The notes beneath the pieces are model-generated. The model saw nothing but the letters and a program-made list of their open reading frames with translations. It did not search any database and was not told the DNA's origin. A stretch of DNA of 64,000 nt from Mycobacterium saskatchewanense (GTDB lineage Bacteria; Actinomycetota; Actinomycetes; Mycobacteriales; Mycobacteriaceae): positions 3,782,001 through 3,846,000 of the forward strand of contig NZ_AP022573.1 of NCBI RefSeq assembly GCF_010729105.1. Direction: 5' to 3'. The position numbers were made by a program, and so were the translations under genes. This document shows, one piece after another, positions 1 through 8,306 of this stretch; positions within the stretch are counted from its first letter, which is position 1, and every line of letters begins with the position of its first letter.

Positions 1-1
1 C

Positions 2-313
2 TACATCCGCAAGGGAATTCCCGGCCCGCGCTGGATTCCCAGGCCCCTGTGGAAGGTGTTGTCCGCGCCGCTGAACGCCTACACCCGGCTCGTCCTGGTG
101 GGGACCCTGCCGCCGCAGATGCGCGAAGTCTGCCGACTGGAGTGGGACGCCAAGAAGGAGAGGCGCTTCCAGCGCTTTGCCGCCGCCGTGCGGGCGCTGA
201 ACCCGCTCATCAACCGGCTGCCCGTGCGGGCGATCTACCTGCCCTGGGCGGCCGCGGCGTGGGACCGGACGGGCGTCGACCCGCGACGGCTGCACAACCG
301 CCCGGCCGCCTGA
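2..313 (+). CDS. MpaB-like oxygenase (DUF2236), C-terminal end
   Basis: Only the last 103 residues are present; the gene begins before the window and is open from base 2 to the TGA at 311-313. The fragment has the tail typical of DUF2236/MpaB-family proteins: a proline-rich turn (GTLPPQMRE) followed by a helical stretch rich in Arg and Ala ending in a hydrophobic YLPWAAAAW segment. The family contains heme-dependent oxygenases such as latex-clearing protein and mycophenolic acid pathway MpaB; mycobacteria carry several paralogues of unknown substrate. The heme-binding part lies outside the window, so the exact subgroup cannot be judged. It reads toward the acyl-adenylase at 571, with about 257 bp between them, so a separate promoter there is likely. 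Confidence 0.7.
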   Translation, partial: YIRKGIPGPRWIPRPLWKVLSAPLNAYTRLVLVGTLPPQMREVCRLEWDAKKERRFQRFAAAVRALNPLINRLPVRAIYLPWAAAAWDRTGVDPRRLHNRPAA

Positions 314-570
314 GGCGCCCTCGGGCCTCGGGTGTGCATCCGGGGCGTCCTGTGCGCGTCGTGGGCTCCCGATCTGCGAAATCTCTACCCCCAGATCACA
401 CTCGACTCCTTGGGCGCACACTCGACGGGCGCCTAGGCGCGCCACGAGCTGGCGGCGCGTTGAACGGCGCGTGGACGGCGTCGAAACACGTTGTGAAGTA
501 AGGCGGCACGGCGCGCCGGCGACGGGCGGGGACGTGGCGGTCCGGTCGAAGATGGGACAGGATCGACGGC

Positions 571-1665
571 GTGGCCGATGCCGACTTTTCGTTGCTGGAT
601 GTCCCGAGGTCGGTGCCCGTCGACGACCCCGAGGCGTTTCTGCGTGCGGCGATCGCCTGGCACTTCGGCGCGGACACCGGCTCGCCGTTCTGGCTGCGGG
701 CGGCACGGACTCTCGACTTCGATCCGCTGGCCGATGTGAACACCTTCGCCGACCTGCGCTTGTTCCCCAACCTTGTCAACGAACTGCGCAGCGTGCCGAC
801 CGAACAGCTCATCCCGCGGGGCTACGGGACACCGCCGCCGGTGCCGCAGATCTTCGAATCCGGCGGCACGACCGGCGCTCCCAAGCGGACCGTCCAGATG
901 CCCGACTGGATCGCGCAGGTGATCGAGTGGCAGACCGAGGACTTCGCCGCCGGCGGCTTCGTTCCGGGCCGGGCCTTCCTGTGCCTGATGCCGAGCGGCC
1001 CGCACGGAGTCGGCTACTTCTCGCGCCGGGTCGCCGAGCGACTGGGCGCGACGTTCCACGCGATCGACCTGGACCCGCGCTGGGTGAAAAAGCTGGTCGC
1101 CCGCAACGCGTCGGCCGAGGCGGCCGCCTATGTCGACCACGTCGTCGAACAAGCGGTGTTCGTCCTGCGGACGCAGCACGTGGCGAACCTGCACACCACC
1201 CCTCCGCTGCTGGAGGCCATCGCCCGCAACGACGACGTGGTGGACCTGGTGAACGAGAAGGTCCGCTACATGTTGCTCAGCGGCGCGCATGTCGATCCGG
1301 ACACCCTGGACCTGCTCCGCGACATCTTCCCGGCGACCACGATCACCATGGCCTTCGGCAGCACGATGGTGCTCTCGCAGGCGGTGACCGAAGTCGCCGA
1401 CGGCGGGTCGTTCGTCTTCCACCCGCGGGCGCCGTACGTGCTGTTCTGGGTGGTCGATCCCGACACGGGCGAACGGGTGCCCTACGGGCGGCGGGGCCAG
1501 CTGGTGATGAACCACATCAGCAAGGGCATGTTCATCCCCAACAACCTGGAGCGCGATCTGGCGATCCGGATGCCCGGTCCCGCCGGCGATCTCAGCGATT
1601 CGGTCAGCGAGGTGGGGCCGGTGGACACCTTCGAGGGCGAGGCCGTCATCGAAGGGGTGTACTGA
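571..1665 (+). CDS. Acyl-adenylating enzyme, EhpF/LuxE-like (single-domain ANL)
   Basis: This 364-residue protein is a short member of the adenylate-forming (ANL) family. The phosphate-binding loop ESGGTTGAPKRT lies near residues 91-102, and an LSGAH stretch and an AFGSTM stretch fill the usual A4/A5 positions. It ends without the C-terminal lid domain of about 110 residues found in acyl-CoA ligases, which fits LuxE acyl-protein synthetases and EhpF of griseoluteic acid (phenazine) biosynthesis. Expected chemistry is ATP-dependent activation of a carboxylic acid to an acyl-adenylate. The GTG start at 571 has GGACAGGA upstream. The next gene starts 2 bp after the stop and encodes an ALDH-fold reductase, so the pair probably reduces an acid to an aldehyde. 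Substrate unknown. Confidence 0.75.
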   Translation: MADADFSLLDVPRSVPVDDPEAFLRAAIAWHFGADTGSPFWLRAARTLDFDPLADVNTFADLRLFPNLVNELRSVPTEQLIPRGYGTPPPVPQIFESGGTTGAPKRTVQMPDWIAQVIEWQTEDFAAGGFVPGRAFLCLMPSGPHGVGYFSRRVAERLGATFHAIDLDPRWVKKLVARNASAEAAAYVDHVVEQAVFVLRTQHVANLHTTPPLLEAIARNDDVVDLVNEKVRYMLLSGAHVDPDTLDLLRDIFPATTITMAFGSTMVLSQAVTEVADGGSFVFHPRAPYVLFWVVDPDTGERVPYGRRGQLVMNHISKGMFIPNNLERDLAIRMPGPAGDLSDSVSEVGPVDTFEGEAVIEGVY

Positions 1666-1667
1666 GC

Positions 1668-3065
1668 GTGGCGCAGGGGCCGGCCGGCGCCACGGCCGAT
1701 CTGCTGCAGGTCGACGCCCTCGGCCCGTCGGGCGAGTACCGGACCCGCAACCGCGAGGTGGTCCTGAGCACCTCCGGGGACCCGGTTGCCGAGCTCAGTC
1801 TGGTTCCTCCCCTGTTTGTTTCGCGCACCCTGGCCGCGCAACGCAAGGTGACGCCGCTGTCGGCCGAGCGGCGGGAGGCGGGGCTGTCCGCCGCGGCCCA
1901 CATCTTCGCCACCGGGGTCGTCGCCGGACTGGACTTCGAGACGTATGTCGTTCTGGCCAGCCGGATCTCGGGACTGCCCGTCGGGGTGACCCGCGCGGGG
2001 GCGCGCGGCGTCGCTGACGCCGTCGGCGCCGCCTTCCCCGCCGTGCGCGCGGCGAGGCCGGTGGGCGCGGCTTTCGACTGGCGCGAGGAGCGGACCCGCG
2101 GTGGCGGTGCGGTGTGGGTCCGGCGCGGCGAGGTGTTCGCGGTGCACGCGGCCGGCAACGGGCCCGGCGTGCACGGCCTGTGGCCGCAGGCGCTCGCGCT
2201 GGGCTACCGCGCCGCGGTGCGGCCGTCGCGGCGCGAGCCCCTGACCGCCCACCGGCTGGTGAACGCGTTGCGGCAGGCGGGGTTTCGCGCCGAGGACGCG
2301 ACGTACCTGCCCACCATGCACGCCGCCGCCGGCGAGCTCATTCGGTCGGCCGATGTCGCCGTGGTGTACGGCGGCCAGGACGTGGCGGACAAGTACTCCG
2401 GCGATCCGGCCGTGGTCGTCAACGGGCCGGGACGCAGCAAGATCTGCATCACCGCCGACCGGGATTGGCGCGACTTCCTCGACCTCATCGTCGACTCCGT
2501 CGCCAACCTCGGCGGGGTGGCGTGCGTGAACGCCACCGCCGTGCTTTGCGAGGGCGATCCCGCGCCGTTGGCTCGGGCCATCGCCGAGCGACTGGCGAAG
2601 ATCGAACCGCTTCCGATCGAGGACGAGGCGGCGACGCTGCCCACCCAGCCCGTCGACAGGGCGCGGGCCCTGGCGCGCCACCTGGAGGCCAAGGCCGCCG
2701 GCACCACCCCGCTGCTCGGCGCCGATCAGGTGGTCGCCGACCTCGGAGACGGCAGCGCCGCGTTGCGCCCCGCCGTGCACCTGATGAGCGAGCCCGACCC
2801 CGGAAAGCTCGACGTCGAGCTGCCGTTCCCCTGCGTGTGGGTAGCGCCGTGGTCGCGCGACGCCGGCGTGGGGCCGCTGCGGCATTCGCTGGTCGTCACC
2901 GCGATCACCGGTGACGAGTCGCTGATCGACGACCTGCTCGCCGAGCCCACGGTCGGCAATGTGTACGCCGGCCGGCATCCGACCTTCCACGCGGCGCCCC
3001 AGATCCCGCACGACGGATTCCTTGCCGACGTCCTGATGCGCAGCAAGGGCTGCATCAGGGACTGA
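1668..3065 (+). CDS. ALDH-fold acyl reductase, EhpG/LuxC-like
   Basis: This is a 465-residue protein with an aldehyde-dehydrogenase fold. A nucleotide-binding half (the region around GNGPGVHGLWPQAL) precedes the catalytic loop GGVACVNAT, whose Cys286 sits where ALDH and LuxC carry the thiol nucleophile. The first 80 residues are poorly typical. The GTG start at 1668 is 2 bp after the adenylase stop, so the two are almost certainly cotranscribed. In the EhpF/EhpG and LuxE/LuxC systems an adenylate or thioester is handed to such an enzyme and reduced with NAD(P)H to the aldehyde; I infer the same division of labour here. The 3' end overlaps the convergent VOC gene by 11 bp. Acyl substrate and direction of reaction are not visible from sequence. 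Confidence 0.7.
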   Translation: MAQGPAGATADLLQVDALGPSGEYRTRNREVVLSTSGDPVAELSLVPPLFVSRTLAAQRKVTPLSAERREAGLSAAAHIFATGVVAGLDFETYVVLASRISGLPVGVTRAGARGVADAVGAAFPAVRAARPVGAAFDWREERTRGGGAVWVRRGEVFAVHAAGNGPGVHGLWPQALALGYRAAVRPSRREPLTAHRLVNALRQAGFRAEDATYLPTMHAAAGELIRSADVAVVYGGQDVADKYSGDPAVVVNGPGRSKICITADRDWRDFLDLIVDSVANLGGVACVNATAVLCEGDPAPLARAIAERLAKIEPLPIEDEAATLPTQPVDRARALARHLEAKAAGTTPLLGADQVVADLGDGSAALRPAVHLMSEPDPGKLDVELPFPCVWVAPWSRDAGVGPLRHSLVVTAITGDESLIDDLLAEPTVGNVYAGRHPTFHAAPQIPHDGFLADVLMRSKGCIRD

Positions 3066-3606
3066 GGGGCCGGGGCACCAGGTCGGGCGGTGTCACCTGC
3101 CCCGGCTGTGGCCAGTTGGCGAAAGCTTCCGCGTAGCTGTGGCTCATCAACTCGAGCACGGTGCCCCACGGGTCGGTGGTGTAGGCCAGCGTCCACGGAC
3201 GGCCCGGCACGAACTCGTAGGTGGGAGCCAGCACCGAGCCGCCGTGCTCGACGACGCGGTCCACCATCGCCGCGACGTCGGGATGGGTGATGCACAGATG
3301 CCACAGGCCGCGTTCGAACCACGGCTCCCGCTCCGCGGCCGGCCGCGGCCCGCCGGTCGGGGGGTCGACGAACTGGAACAGCTCGATGCCCACCGAGTTC
3401 CCGCTGAGCAGATGCGCCTGCCACGCGCGGCGGAACCGGGCGCCGAAGAGCGACGCCGTCTCGCCGTGGCCGGCGGCTTCCAGCACGCGCGGACCCATGA
3501 TGCAGCGGAAGCCGAAAACCTCGCCGTACCAGTCGATCGCGGCGTGGATGTCGGGCACGGTCACGCCGACGTGGTTGATGGCAAGGGCGGGCGAACCGAT
3601 CGGCAT
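3055..3606 (-). CDS. VOC/glyoxalase-family protein
   Basis: A 183-residue vicinal oxygen chelate protein. It opens with the family's first beta-alpha module (AINHVGVTVPDIHAAIDWY, residues 8-26), and a second module carries LWHLCITHPD and ends with PWGTVLELMSH. The metal ligands of VOC enzymes would be His in NHVG, His in LWHL and Glu in LELM, all present. These proteins isomerise, cleave or resist small electrophiles, so the reaction cannot be named. The ATG overlaps the stop of the upstream cupin gene by one base (TGATG), which indicates translational coupling. The pair is convergent with the adenylase/reductase operon, so it may act on the same metabolite; this is inference. Confidence 0.75.
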   Translation of the reverse strand: MPIGSPALAINHVGVTVPDIHAAIDWYGEVFGFRCIMGPRVLEAAGHGETASLFGARFRRAWQAHLLSGNSVGIELFQFVDPPTGGPRPAAEREPWFERGLWHLCITHPDVAAMVDRVVEHGGSVLAPTYEFVPGRPWTLAYTTDPWGTVLELMSHSYAEAFANWPQPGQVTPPDLVPRPLSP

Positions 3607-4034
3607 CAGAGGTCCTCCGAGCGGGTGGCCGAAAACTGCTCGGGGTGCGGCTCGTAGCCGATGTCCGCTATGGCGCCGACCCCGCTGAAGAAGTGCAGCA
3701 CCCGGCTGGGCTTGTCGCCGACGTTGCGGAACTCGTGCCAGTTGCCGCGCGGGACGACCAGGAGCTGGCCGGGTTCCATGTCCAGTGTGTGGGTGAAGTC
3801 GCCGGTGAACTGGACGCTGCCCGCGAGCGGAACGACGATCATGTCGGCGTGCGGGTGACGGTGCATGTGATGGATGAACCCGGGCGGGAAGGTCAGTAGA
3901 TCGCCGACGATCGCCGGGGTCCCGGTGAGCGCGCCGCTGAGCAGGTGTTGGTTGACCTGATGGTCGGTGATGTCCCACCGGGTGAAGACCTCCCGGGGAA
4001 CGTTATCGAACGTGAGCAACTGCGTGTCCGCCAT
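3606..4034 (-). CDS. Cupin-domain protein
   Basis: A 142-residue single-domain cupin. The metal-binding motif HHMHRHPHADMIVVPLAG (His-rich with a downstream Gly) is followed about 20 residues later by the second motif around GNWHEFRN. I chose the ATG at 4034 because AGGAGGGG lies 7 bases upstream; a longer reading to 4088 would run through the promoter palindromes. It is the first gene of a two-gene operon with the VOC protein and is divergent from the XRE-cupin regulator. A TATTAT -10 element (complement of 4063-4068) sits inside the operator palindrome, so the operon is likely controlled by that regulator. Small cupins of this type include dioxygenases, isomerases and ligand-binding proteins; no specific function is assigned. 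Confidence 0.75.
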   Translation of the reverse strand: MADTQLLTFDNVPREVFTRWDITDHQVNQHLLSGALTGTPAIVGDLLTFPPGFIHHMHRHPHADMIVVPLAGSVQFTGDFTHTLDMEPGQLLVVPRGNWHEFRNVGDKPSRVLHFFSGVGAIADIGYEPHPEQFSATRSEDL

Positions 4035-4052
4035 CGTCACCCCTCCTAAATA

Positions 4053-4085
4053 CGTAGTGTGCATAATACTGCACGCTACGTGCAG
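4053..4085. promoter_or_regulatory. Overlapping palindromic operators between cupin and XRE genes
   Basis: Two inverted repeats overlap here. CGTAGTGTGCA (4053-4063) pairs across 6 bases with TGCACGCTACG (4070-4080), with one mismatch per arm. CTGCACG (4069-4075) pairs perfectly across CTA with CGTGCAG (4079-4085). They cover the probable -10 box of the leftward cupin operon. The position between a regulator and its divergent target is what one expects of an operator; binding by the XRE protein is inferred. Confidence 0.55.
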
Positions 4086-4113
4086 CATAACGGATGAGCA
4101 AGGCTCGAGTCGT

Positions 4114-4132
4114 CGCAGCTCGACGAGCTGCG
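4114..4132. promoter_or_regulatory. 19-bp perfect palindrome upstream of the XRE regulator
   Basis: CGCAGCTCG and CGAGCTGCG flank a single central base. It lies just upstream of a TACAAT -10 box (4137-4142) whose expected transcription start falls at the ATG at 4148. If the longer start at 4094 were used, this palindrome would be coding; its quality argues for the downstream start and for an autoregulatory site. Confidence 0.45.
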
Positions 4133-4147
4133 GCGGTACAATGCCGG

Positions 4148-4846
4148 ATGCAGACGTACGCGTTACTACACGGCAGGTGGACGGTGGACGATTCGGCGGG
4201 CCGAGCCGGCGGGAGAGCGTCCGACGGTCTGGGCGAGCGGCTCCGCCAGATCCGCACGGAACGAGGCTTGTCGGTGCGAGAGCTGGGACGCCGAGCGGGA
4301 TGCTCGGCGAGTCTGGTGTCCCAGGTGGAGCGCGGAGTGACCGCCCCGTCGGCCCGTGTCGTGTACGCGCTCGCCAACGAGCTCGGGGTGTCGCTGGACT
4401 TCTTGTTCGGGACCGAGGACGTCAAACGGGCGGACCGGCCGCGGCCGTCCGCCGCCGCGCGTCCGTGGGGCCGCGCCAGCGGGAGCGACGGCGCCGGGAT
4501 CGTCCAGCGGGCCGCCGAGCGCAGCGTCATCGAGCTCTCGACGGGCGTGCGATGGGAGCGCCTCACGCCGGCCCACGACGGCCGGGTCGACTTCATGGAG
4601 GTCGTCTACGCGCCCGGCGGCCAATCCTCGGAAACGGGGCGGGCCGTCCGCCACGACGGCCGCGAATACCTCTACGTGCTGCAGGGCGAGCTCGAGGCAG
4701 TGATCGGCTTCGACACCCTGCGGCTGAAGGAGGGCGATTCGCTGGCCTTCGACCCCGCGGCGCCGCACCACTACCGCAACAGCACCACCGGGACCGTGCG
4801 AGTGCTGTCCGTCGTGGTGCACGACGGACAGCACTCGGCGATCTAG
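4148..4846 (+). CDS. XRE-family regulator with C-terminal cupin sensor
   Basis: A 232-residue two-domain transcription factor. An N-terminal helix-turn-helix (GLGERLRQIRTERGLSVREL through SQVERGVTAPS, about residues 28-80) is joined to a cupin domain (about 150-230) with the motif around HDGREYLYVLQGEL. Such proteins bind small molecules in the cupin pocket and usually repress neighbouring catabolic or detoxification genes. The ATG at 4148 is preceded at suitable distance by TACAAT and by no Shine-Dalgarno, consistent with a leaderless mycobacterial mRNA; an in-frame ATG at 4094 is the alternative. It is divergent from the cupin-VOC operon. Its TAG stop shares a CTAG tetranucleotide with the stop of the convergent cutinase gene. 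Confidence 0.8.
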   Translation: MQTYALLHGRWTVDDSAGRAGGRASDGLGERLRQIRTERGLSVRELGRRAGCSASLVSQVERGVTAPSARVVYALANELGVSLDFLFGTEDVKRADRPRPSAAARPWGRASGSDGAGIVQRAAERSVIELSTGVRWERLTPAHDGRVDFMEVVYAPGGQSSETGRAVRHDGREYLYVLQGELEAVIGFDTLRLKEGDSLAFDPAAPHHYRNSTTGTVRVLSVVVHDGQHSAI

Positions 4847-5577
4847 CCGCCGAAGCCGCCGCCGGTGGGCGCGCCCACCGTCCTGGCACCGCCCGCGCCG
4901 AGGTGGCTGGCCGCGAACTGCACGCCCTTGTCGATGAACTGGGTGTCGGTGACGTAGGTGTCGTGGGCGGCGAAGTTGAGGCCGTCGGAGCAGACCGGGT
5001 CCTCGGTGGCGCAGACCTTGATGGTCTTGGGCTGGAACATCGGGCCGATGACGACGGGCGGCTCGCCGAGGAAGTTCATCGCCCGGACATTGGGCGTCCC
5101 GAAGAGCACGACCGAGGAGACGTGGCTGGCGGTATCGGGGTCCAGCGGCTTGGGCACGGTCGCGGGGTCGACGCCGTCGGGCACGGCGGCGGAGGTGACG
5201 AAGCCCATCACCGCGGCGCCCTGCGAGTAGCCGCCGAGCACCATCTTGGTGTTGGGGCAGTCGTGGGCCATATTGACGACGTGGGCGCCCGCGTCGCGGA
5301 TGCCGTCGAGGCCGGTGGCCCATTCGTTGCTGGCGGGGTAGTTGACCGGGTAGACGTCGAACGACTTGGCTCCCAATTGCGAGCGCAGCCCGTCAACGAA
5401 GGCCTGTCCCGTCGGGCCTACGCCGGGGGGCTCACCGGTGCCGCGCGCGAACACCACCTGTACGTCGGGGCAGGGCTGGGCGGCGGCGGGGACGGTGAAC
5501 GCGACGACGGAGCCGGCGAGGCTCGCCGCCGCGACCGCGGCGGGGAACAGTGAACGGAGAGGGTGACGTGCGATCAT
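4843..5577 (-). CDS. Secreted cutinase-like serine esterase
   Basis: A 244-residue exported alpha/beta hydrolase of the cutinase family. Residues 1-33 form a signal peptide (basic start, hydrophobic core ending AAAQP). The mature protein begins with the family block CPDVQVVFARGTGEPPGVG and carries the nucleophile elbow GGYSQG with Ser118. The later blocks KVCATEDPVCSDG (acidic residue and disulfide cysteines) and AAHDTY (His region) complete the triad region. Mycobacterial culp proteins hydrolyse lipid or polyester substrates outside the cell. The tail is Gly-rich (GAPTGGGFGG). The ATG at 5577 gives the complete signal peptide. It is convergent with the XRE regulator and has its own upstream region shared with the SDR at 5773. 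Confidence 0.88.
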   Translation of the reverse strand: MIARHPLRSLFPAAVAAASLAGSVVAFTVPAAAQPCPDVQVVFARGTGEPPGVGPTGQAFVDGLRSQLGAKSFDVYPVNYPASNEWATGLDGIRDAGAHVVNMAHDCPNTKMVLGGYSQGAAVMGFVTSAAVPDGVDPATVPKPLDPDTASHVSSVVLFGTPNVRAMNFLGEPPVVIGPMFQPKTIKVCATEDPVCSDGLNFAAHDTYVTDTQFIDKGVQFAASHLGAGGARTVGAPTGGGFGG

Positions 5578-5772
5578 GCCGCATTGGTGCCCAGCCGTCC
5601 TGGGGCCTAAACACGGAATCTCTGGCACTTTGCTAAGGGTTCGCGGGCCGGTCGGAGCCGGCGGGGCCGGAGCGCGGGCAGCGGGTCGAGTGTGGTCTGC
5701 TAAGTGAATTGGGATTCGGGCTAAGCGGTCAAGCCACGGCCGCACCCCGACAGGAGTGAATGTGGCGAACAC

Positions 5773-6663
5773 GTGAACGCAGTGGCACAGTTGCTCGACC
5801 AGGTGGCCGACCTGGTGGCCAACCCGGGGCGGGTGTCAGACTCGGACCGCTTGCGAGCCGCCGTCTCGGGCAAGACCGTGCTGGTCACCGGGGCTTCCTA
5901 CGGAATCGGCGAGGCGACCGCGCGCCGCATGGCCGGTTGCGGTGCCACGGTGCTCGCCGTCGCCCGGTCGGCCGAACGGCTCGAGGACCTTGCCGCGTCG
6001 ATCAACGCGGGCGGGGGCCACGCCCTCGCCTACCCGACCGACCTCGCCGACGAGGCCGCAATTGGGACACTGACCCGGCGGATCGCCGACGCCCACGGGG
6101 CGGTCGACGTCGTCGTGAGCAACGCCGGGAAGTCGTTGCGCCGCTCGCTGCACCGGCAGTACGACCGGCCGCACGACTTCCGGCGGACCATCGACATCAA
6201 CTACCTGGGGCCGATCTGGCTGCTGCTCGGGCTGCTGCCGGCGATGCGGGAGAGGGGCAGCGGGCACATCGTCAACGTGTCGAGCGTCGGCGTGCGCGTC
6301 GTGCCGGGCCCGCAATGGGGCGCCTACCAGGCGTCCAAGGGGGCTTTCGACCGCTGGCTGCGCAGCGTGGCGCCGGAGCTGCACGCCGACGGCGTGGACG
6401 TCACCACGGTGTACTTCGCGCTGGTCCGGACCCGGATGATCGAACCCACGCCCGTCCTGACCCGCCTTCCGTGCCTGTCGCCCGACGGGGCCGCCGACGC
6501 GATCGCGAAGGCCGTCATCGAGCGGCCCCGCACCAACGAACCGCCGTGGGTGTGGCCGGCCGAGTTGGCTTCGGCGCTGCTCGCGGGACCCGCCGATCGG
6601 GCGGCACGGCTGTGGTACCGGCGGTTCTTCGCCGAATCCGTTGACCGAGGGGGCGTCCGATGA
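5773..6663 (+). CDS. Short-chain dehydrogenase/reductase
   Basis: A 296-residue classical SDR. The cofactor motif TGASYGIG lies near residue 39, the NNAG-equivalent is SNAGKS, the catalytic Ser lies in NVSS, and Tyr185 and Lys189 form YQASK. The N-terminal 30 residues and the C-terminal extension (PPWVWPAELASALLAGPADR) are characteristic of mycobacterial SDRs linked with lipid metabolism. The GTG start at 5773 is the first of a two-gene operon; the TGA overlaps the ATG of the acyl-CoA ligase by 4 bp. The pair probably handles a fatty or aromatic acid/alcohol, with the SDR performing an NAD(P)-dependent redox step. Substrate unknown. Confidence 0.8.
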   Translation: MNAVAQLLDQVADLVANPGRVSDSDRLRAAVSGKTVLVTGASYGIGEATARRMAGCGATVLAVARSAERLEDLAASINAGGGHALAYPTDLADEAAIGTLTRRIADAHGAVDVVVSNAGKSLRRSLHRQYDRPHDFRRTIDINYLGPIWLLLGLLPAMRERGSGHIVNVSSVGVRVVPGPQWGAYQASKGAFDRWLRSVAPELHADGVDVTTVYFALVRTRMIEPTPVLTRLPCLSPDGAADAIAKAVIERPRTNEPPWVWPAELASALLAGPADRAARLWYRRFFAESVDRGGVR

Positions 6664-8258
6664 CGTCCGACGGCGTGATCGGTACCGCGGCCCGGGCGCT
6701 GCTGCGTTCCGGCCTGGCGAGCCCGCCGTCACCGTTGGCGGGACTCAGGCTCCTGCGTGAGGCGCGCCGCGGCGGCACGAACCCCTACACGCTGCTGGCA
6801 ATCACGGCGGCGCGGTGGCCGAACCGGGCCGCCATCGCCGACGACGACGGCGTCCTCACCTACCGCGAGCTGCAGCGAGAGACCGAAGCCCTGGCGTGCG
6901 AGCTGTCCAGGGAGGGCGTCGGACCGGGCCGGGCGGTCGGCGTCATGTGCCGCAACGGCCGCGGCTTCCTCGCGGCCGTCTTCGCCGTGGCGCTGGTCGG
7001 CGCCGACGTCGTCCTGATCAACACCGACTTCCGCAGCGACGCGCTCGCCGCCGCGCTGGACGCGCACGGGATCGCCGCGATGGTCGCCGACCACGAGTTC
7101 GCCGAGCGGGTGGCGGCCGCCGGGACAACCGTCGGTCCGGTCACGCTGATCGACCCGGAGGCGGTGACCGTGCGCGGGGGCCAGCCCCGACCACGGGTCG
7201 CGGCGCCGGGCCGGATCATCCTGCTCACCTCGGGCACCACCGGACGGCCCAAGGGGGTCCCCCGCACGCCCCGGCTACGGTCGGCGGTGGGCGTCTGGGT
7301 GACCATCCTGGACCGAACCCGGTTGCGAACCGGCCCGCGGGTCTCGGTGGCGATGCCGATGTTCCACGGGCTCGGGCTGGGCATGCTGATGCTGACGGTG
7401 GCGCTGGGCGGCACCGTGCTCACCCAGGCCCATTTCGACGCCGAGACGGCGCTCGCCCAGGCGTCGCTGCACCGCGCCGATGCGTTCACCGCGGTGCCGA
7501 TCGTGCTCGCGCGGATCCTTGACCTGCCGGAGCGGGTGCGGGCGCGCAACCCGGTGCCCTACCTGAGGGTGGTGCTGTCCAGCGGGGACCGCCTCGACCC
7601 GACCCTCGGGCAGCGATTCATGGACGCCTACGGCGACGTGCTCTACAACGGCTACGGCTCCACAGAGGTCGGCATCGGGGCGCTGGCGACTCCCGCCGAC
7701 CTGCGGGACGCCCCGGAAACCGTCGGCAAGCCCGTCGCCGGCTGCCCGGTGCGCATCTACGACAAGAACGGCCGTCGCGTCGGCCCCCGCGTCACCGGGC
7801 GCATCTTCGTCGGCGGCGACCTGGCGAGCGAGGGTTACACGGGCGGCCCGGGCGCGGAAAAGGGCACTGAAAAGCCCAAGGCCGTGATCGACGGAATGAC
7901 CAGCACCGGCGACATGGGCTACCTCGACAACGCGGGCCGGTTGTTCATCGTCGGCCGGGAGGACGACATGATCATCTCCGGCGGGGAGAACGTCTACCCC
8001 CGCGCGGTGGAGAATGCCCTCGCCGAACACCCCGACGTCGCCGACAGCGCCGTCATCGGCGTCCCCGACGAGCGGTTCGGTCACCGCCTGGCGGCGTTCG
8101 TGGTGCCACGGCGCGGCAGCCGCGTCGACGCGCAGGCGCTGCGCGAGTACCTGAAGGACAGAGTGTCTCGCTTCGAGCAGCCGCGAGACGTCAACATCGT
8201 CGGCAGCATTCCGCGCAATCCCGCGGGCAAGGTGCTGCGCCGGGAGCTGTCGGGCTAA
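6660..8258 (+). CDS. Acyl-CoA ligase (FadD-like)
   Basis: A full-length 532-residue ANL enzyme. The ATP loop LLTSGTTGRPKGV is near residue 190, YGSTEVG forms A5, STGDMGYLD forms A7, IISGGENVYP is the hinge to the C-terminal lid, and the catalytic lysine is in NPAGKVLRREL near the end. It should convert a carboxylic acid, ATP and CoA to the acyl-CoA. The ATG overlaps the SDR stop (ATGA), so the two are coupled. It resembles the mycobacterial FadD2/FadD12 type but I cannot fix the orthologue. The TAA stop is contained in the 6-bp sequence duplicated by the IS element, so the insertion touches but does not change the coding sequence. Confidence 0.85.
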   Translation: MTSDGVIGTAARALLRSGLASPPSPLAGLRLLREARRGGTNPYTLLAITAARWPNRAAIADDDGVLTYRELQRETEALACELSREGVGPGRAVGVMCRNGRGFLAAVFAVALVGADVVLINTDFRSDALAAALDAHGIAAMVADHEFAERVAAAGTTVGPVTLIDPEAVTVRGGQPRPRVAAPGRIILLTSGTTGRPKGVPRTPRLRSAVGVWVTILDRTRLRTGPRVSVAMPMFHGLGLGMLMLTVALGGTVLTQAHFDAETALAQASLHRADAFTAVPIVLARILDLPERVRARNPVPYLRVVLSSGDRLDPTLGQRFMDAYGDVLYNGYGSTEVGIGALATPADLRDAPETVGKPVAGCPVRIYDKNGRRVGPRVTGRIFVGGDLASEGYTGGPGAEKGTEKPKAVIDGMTSTGDMGYLDNAGRLFIVGREDDMIISGGENVYPRAVENALAEHPDVADSAVIGVPDERFGHRLAAFVVPRRGSRVDAQALREYLKDRVSRFEQPRDVNIVGSIPRNPAGKVLRRELSG

Positions 8259-8259
8259 C
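8254..8259. repeat. Target-site duplication, left copy
   Basis: GCTAAC immediately precedes the left terminal repeat of the insertion sequence and is repeated exactly at 9354-9359. The TAA stop of the acyl-CoA ligase lies within it. Confidence 0.9.
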
Positions 8260-8306
8260 TGTCGTGACCCGGGAGGTTGTTAACGGCGTGCCTGCTTGAA
8301 AGTGGG

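Noticed and set aside
471..1667. A long frame running into the acyl reductase gene from the left, which would give an 864-residue protein.
   Set aside because: The first 400 residues are the out-of-frame shadow of the adenylase; only the part from GTG 1668 shows ALDH features.
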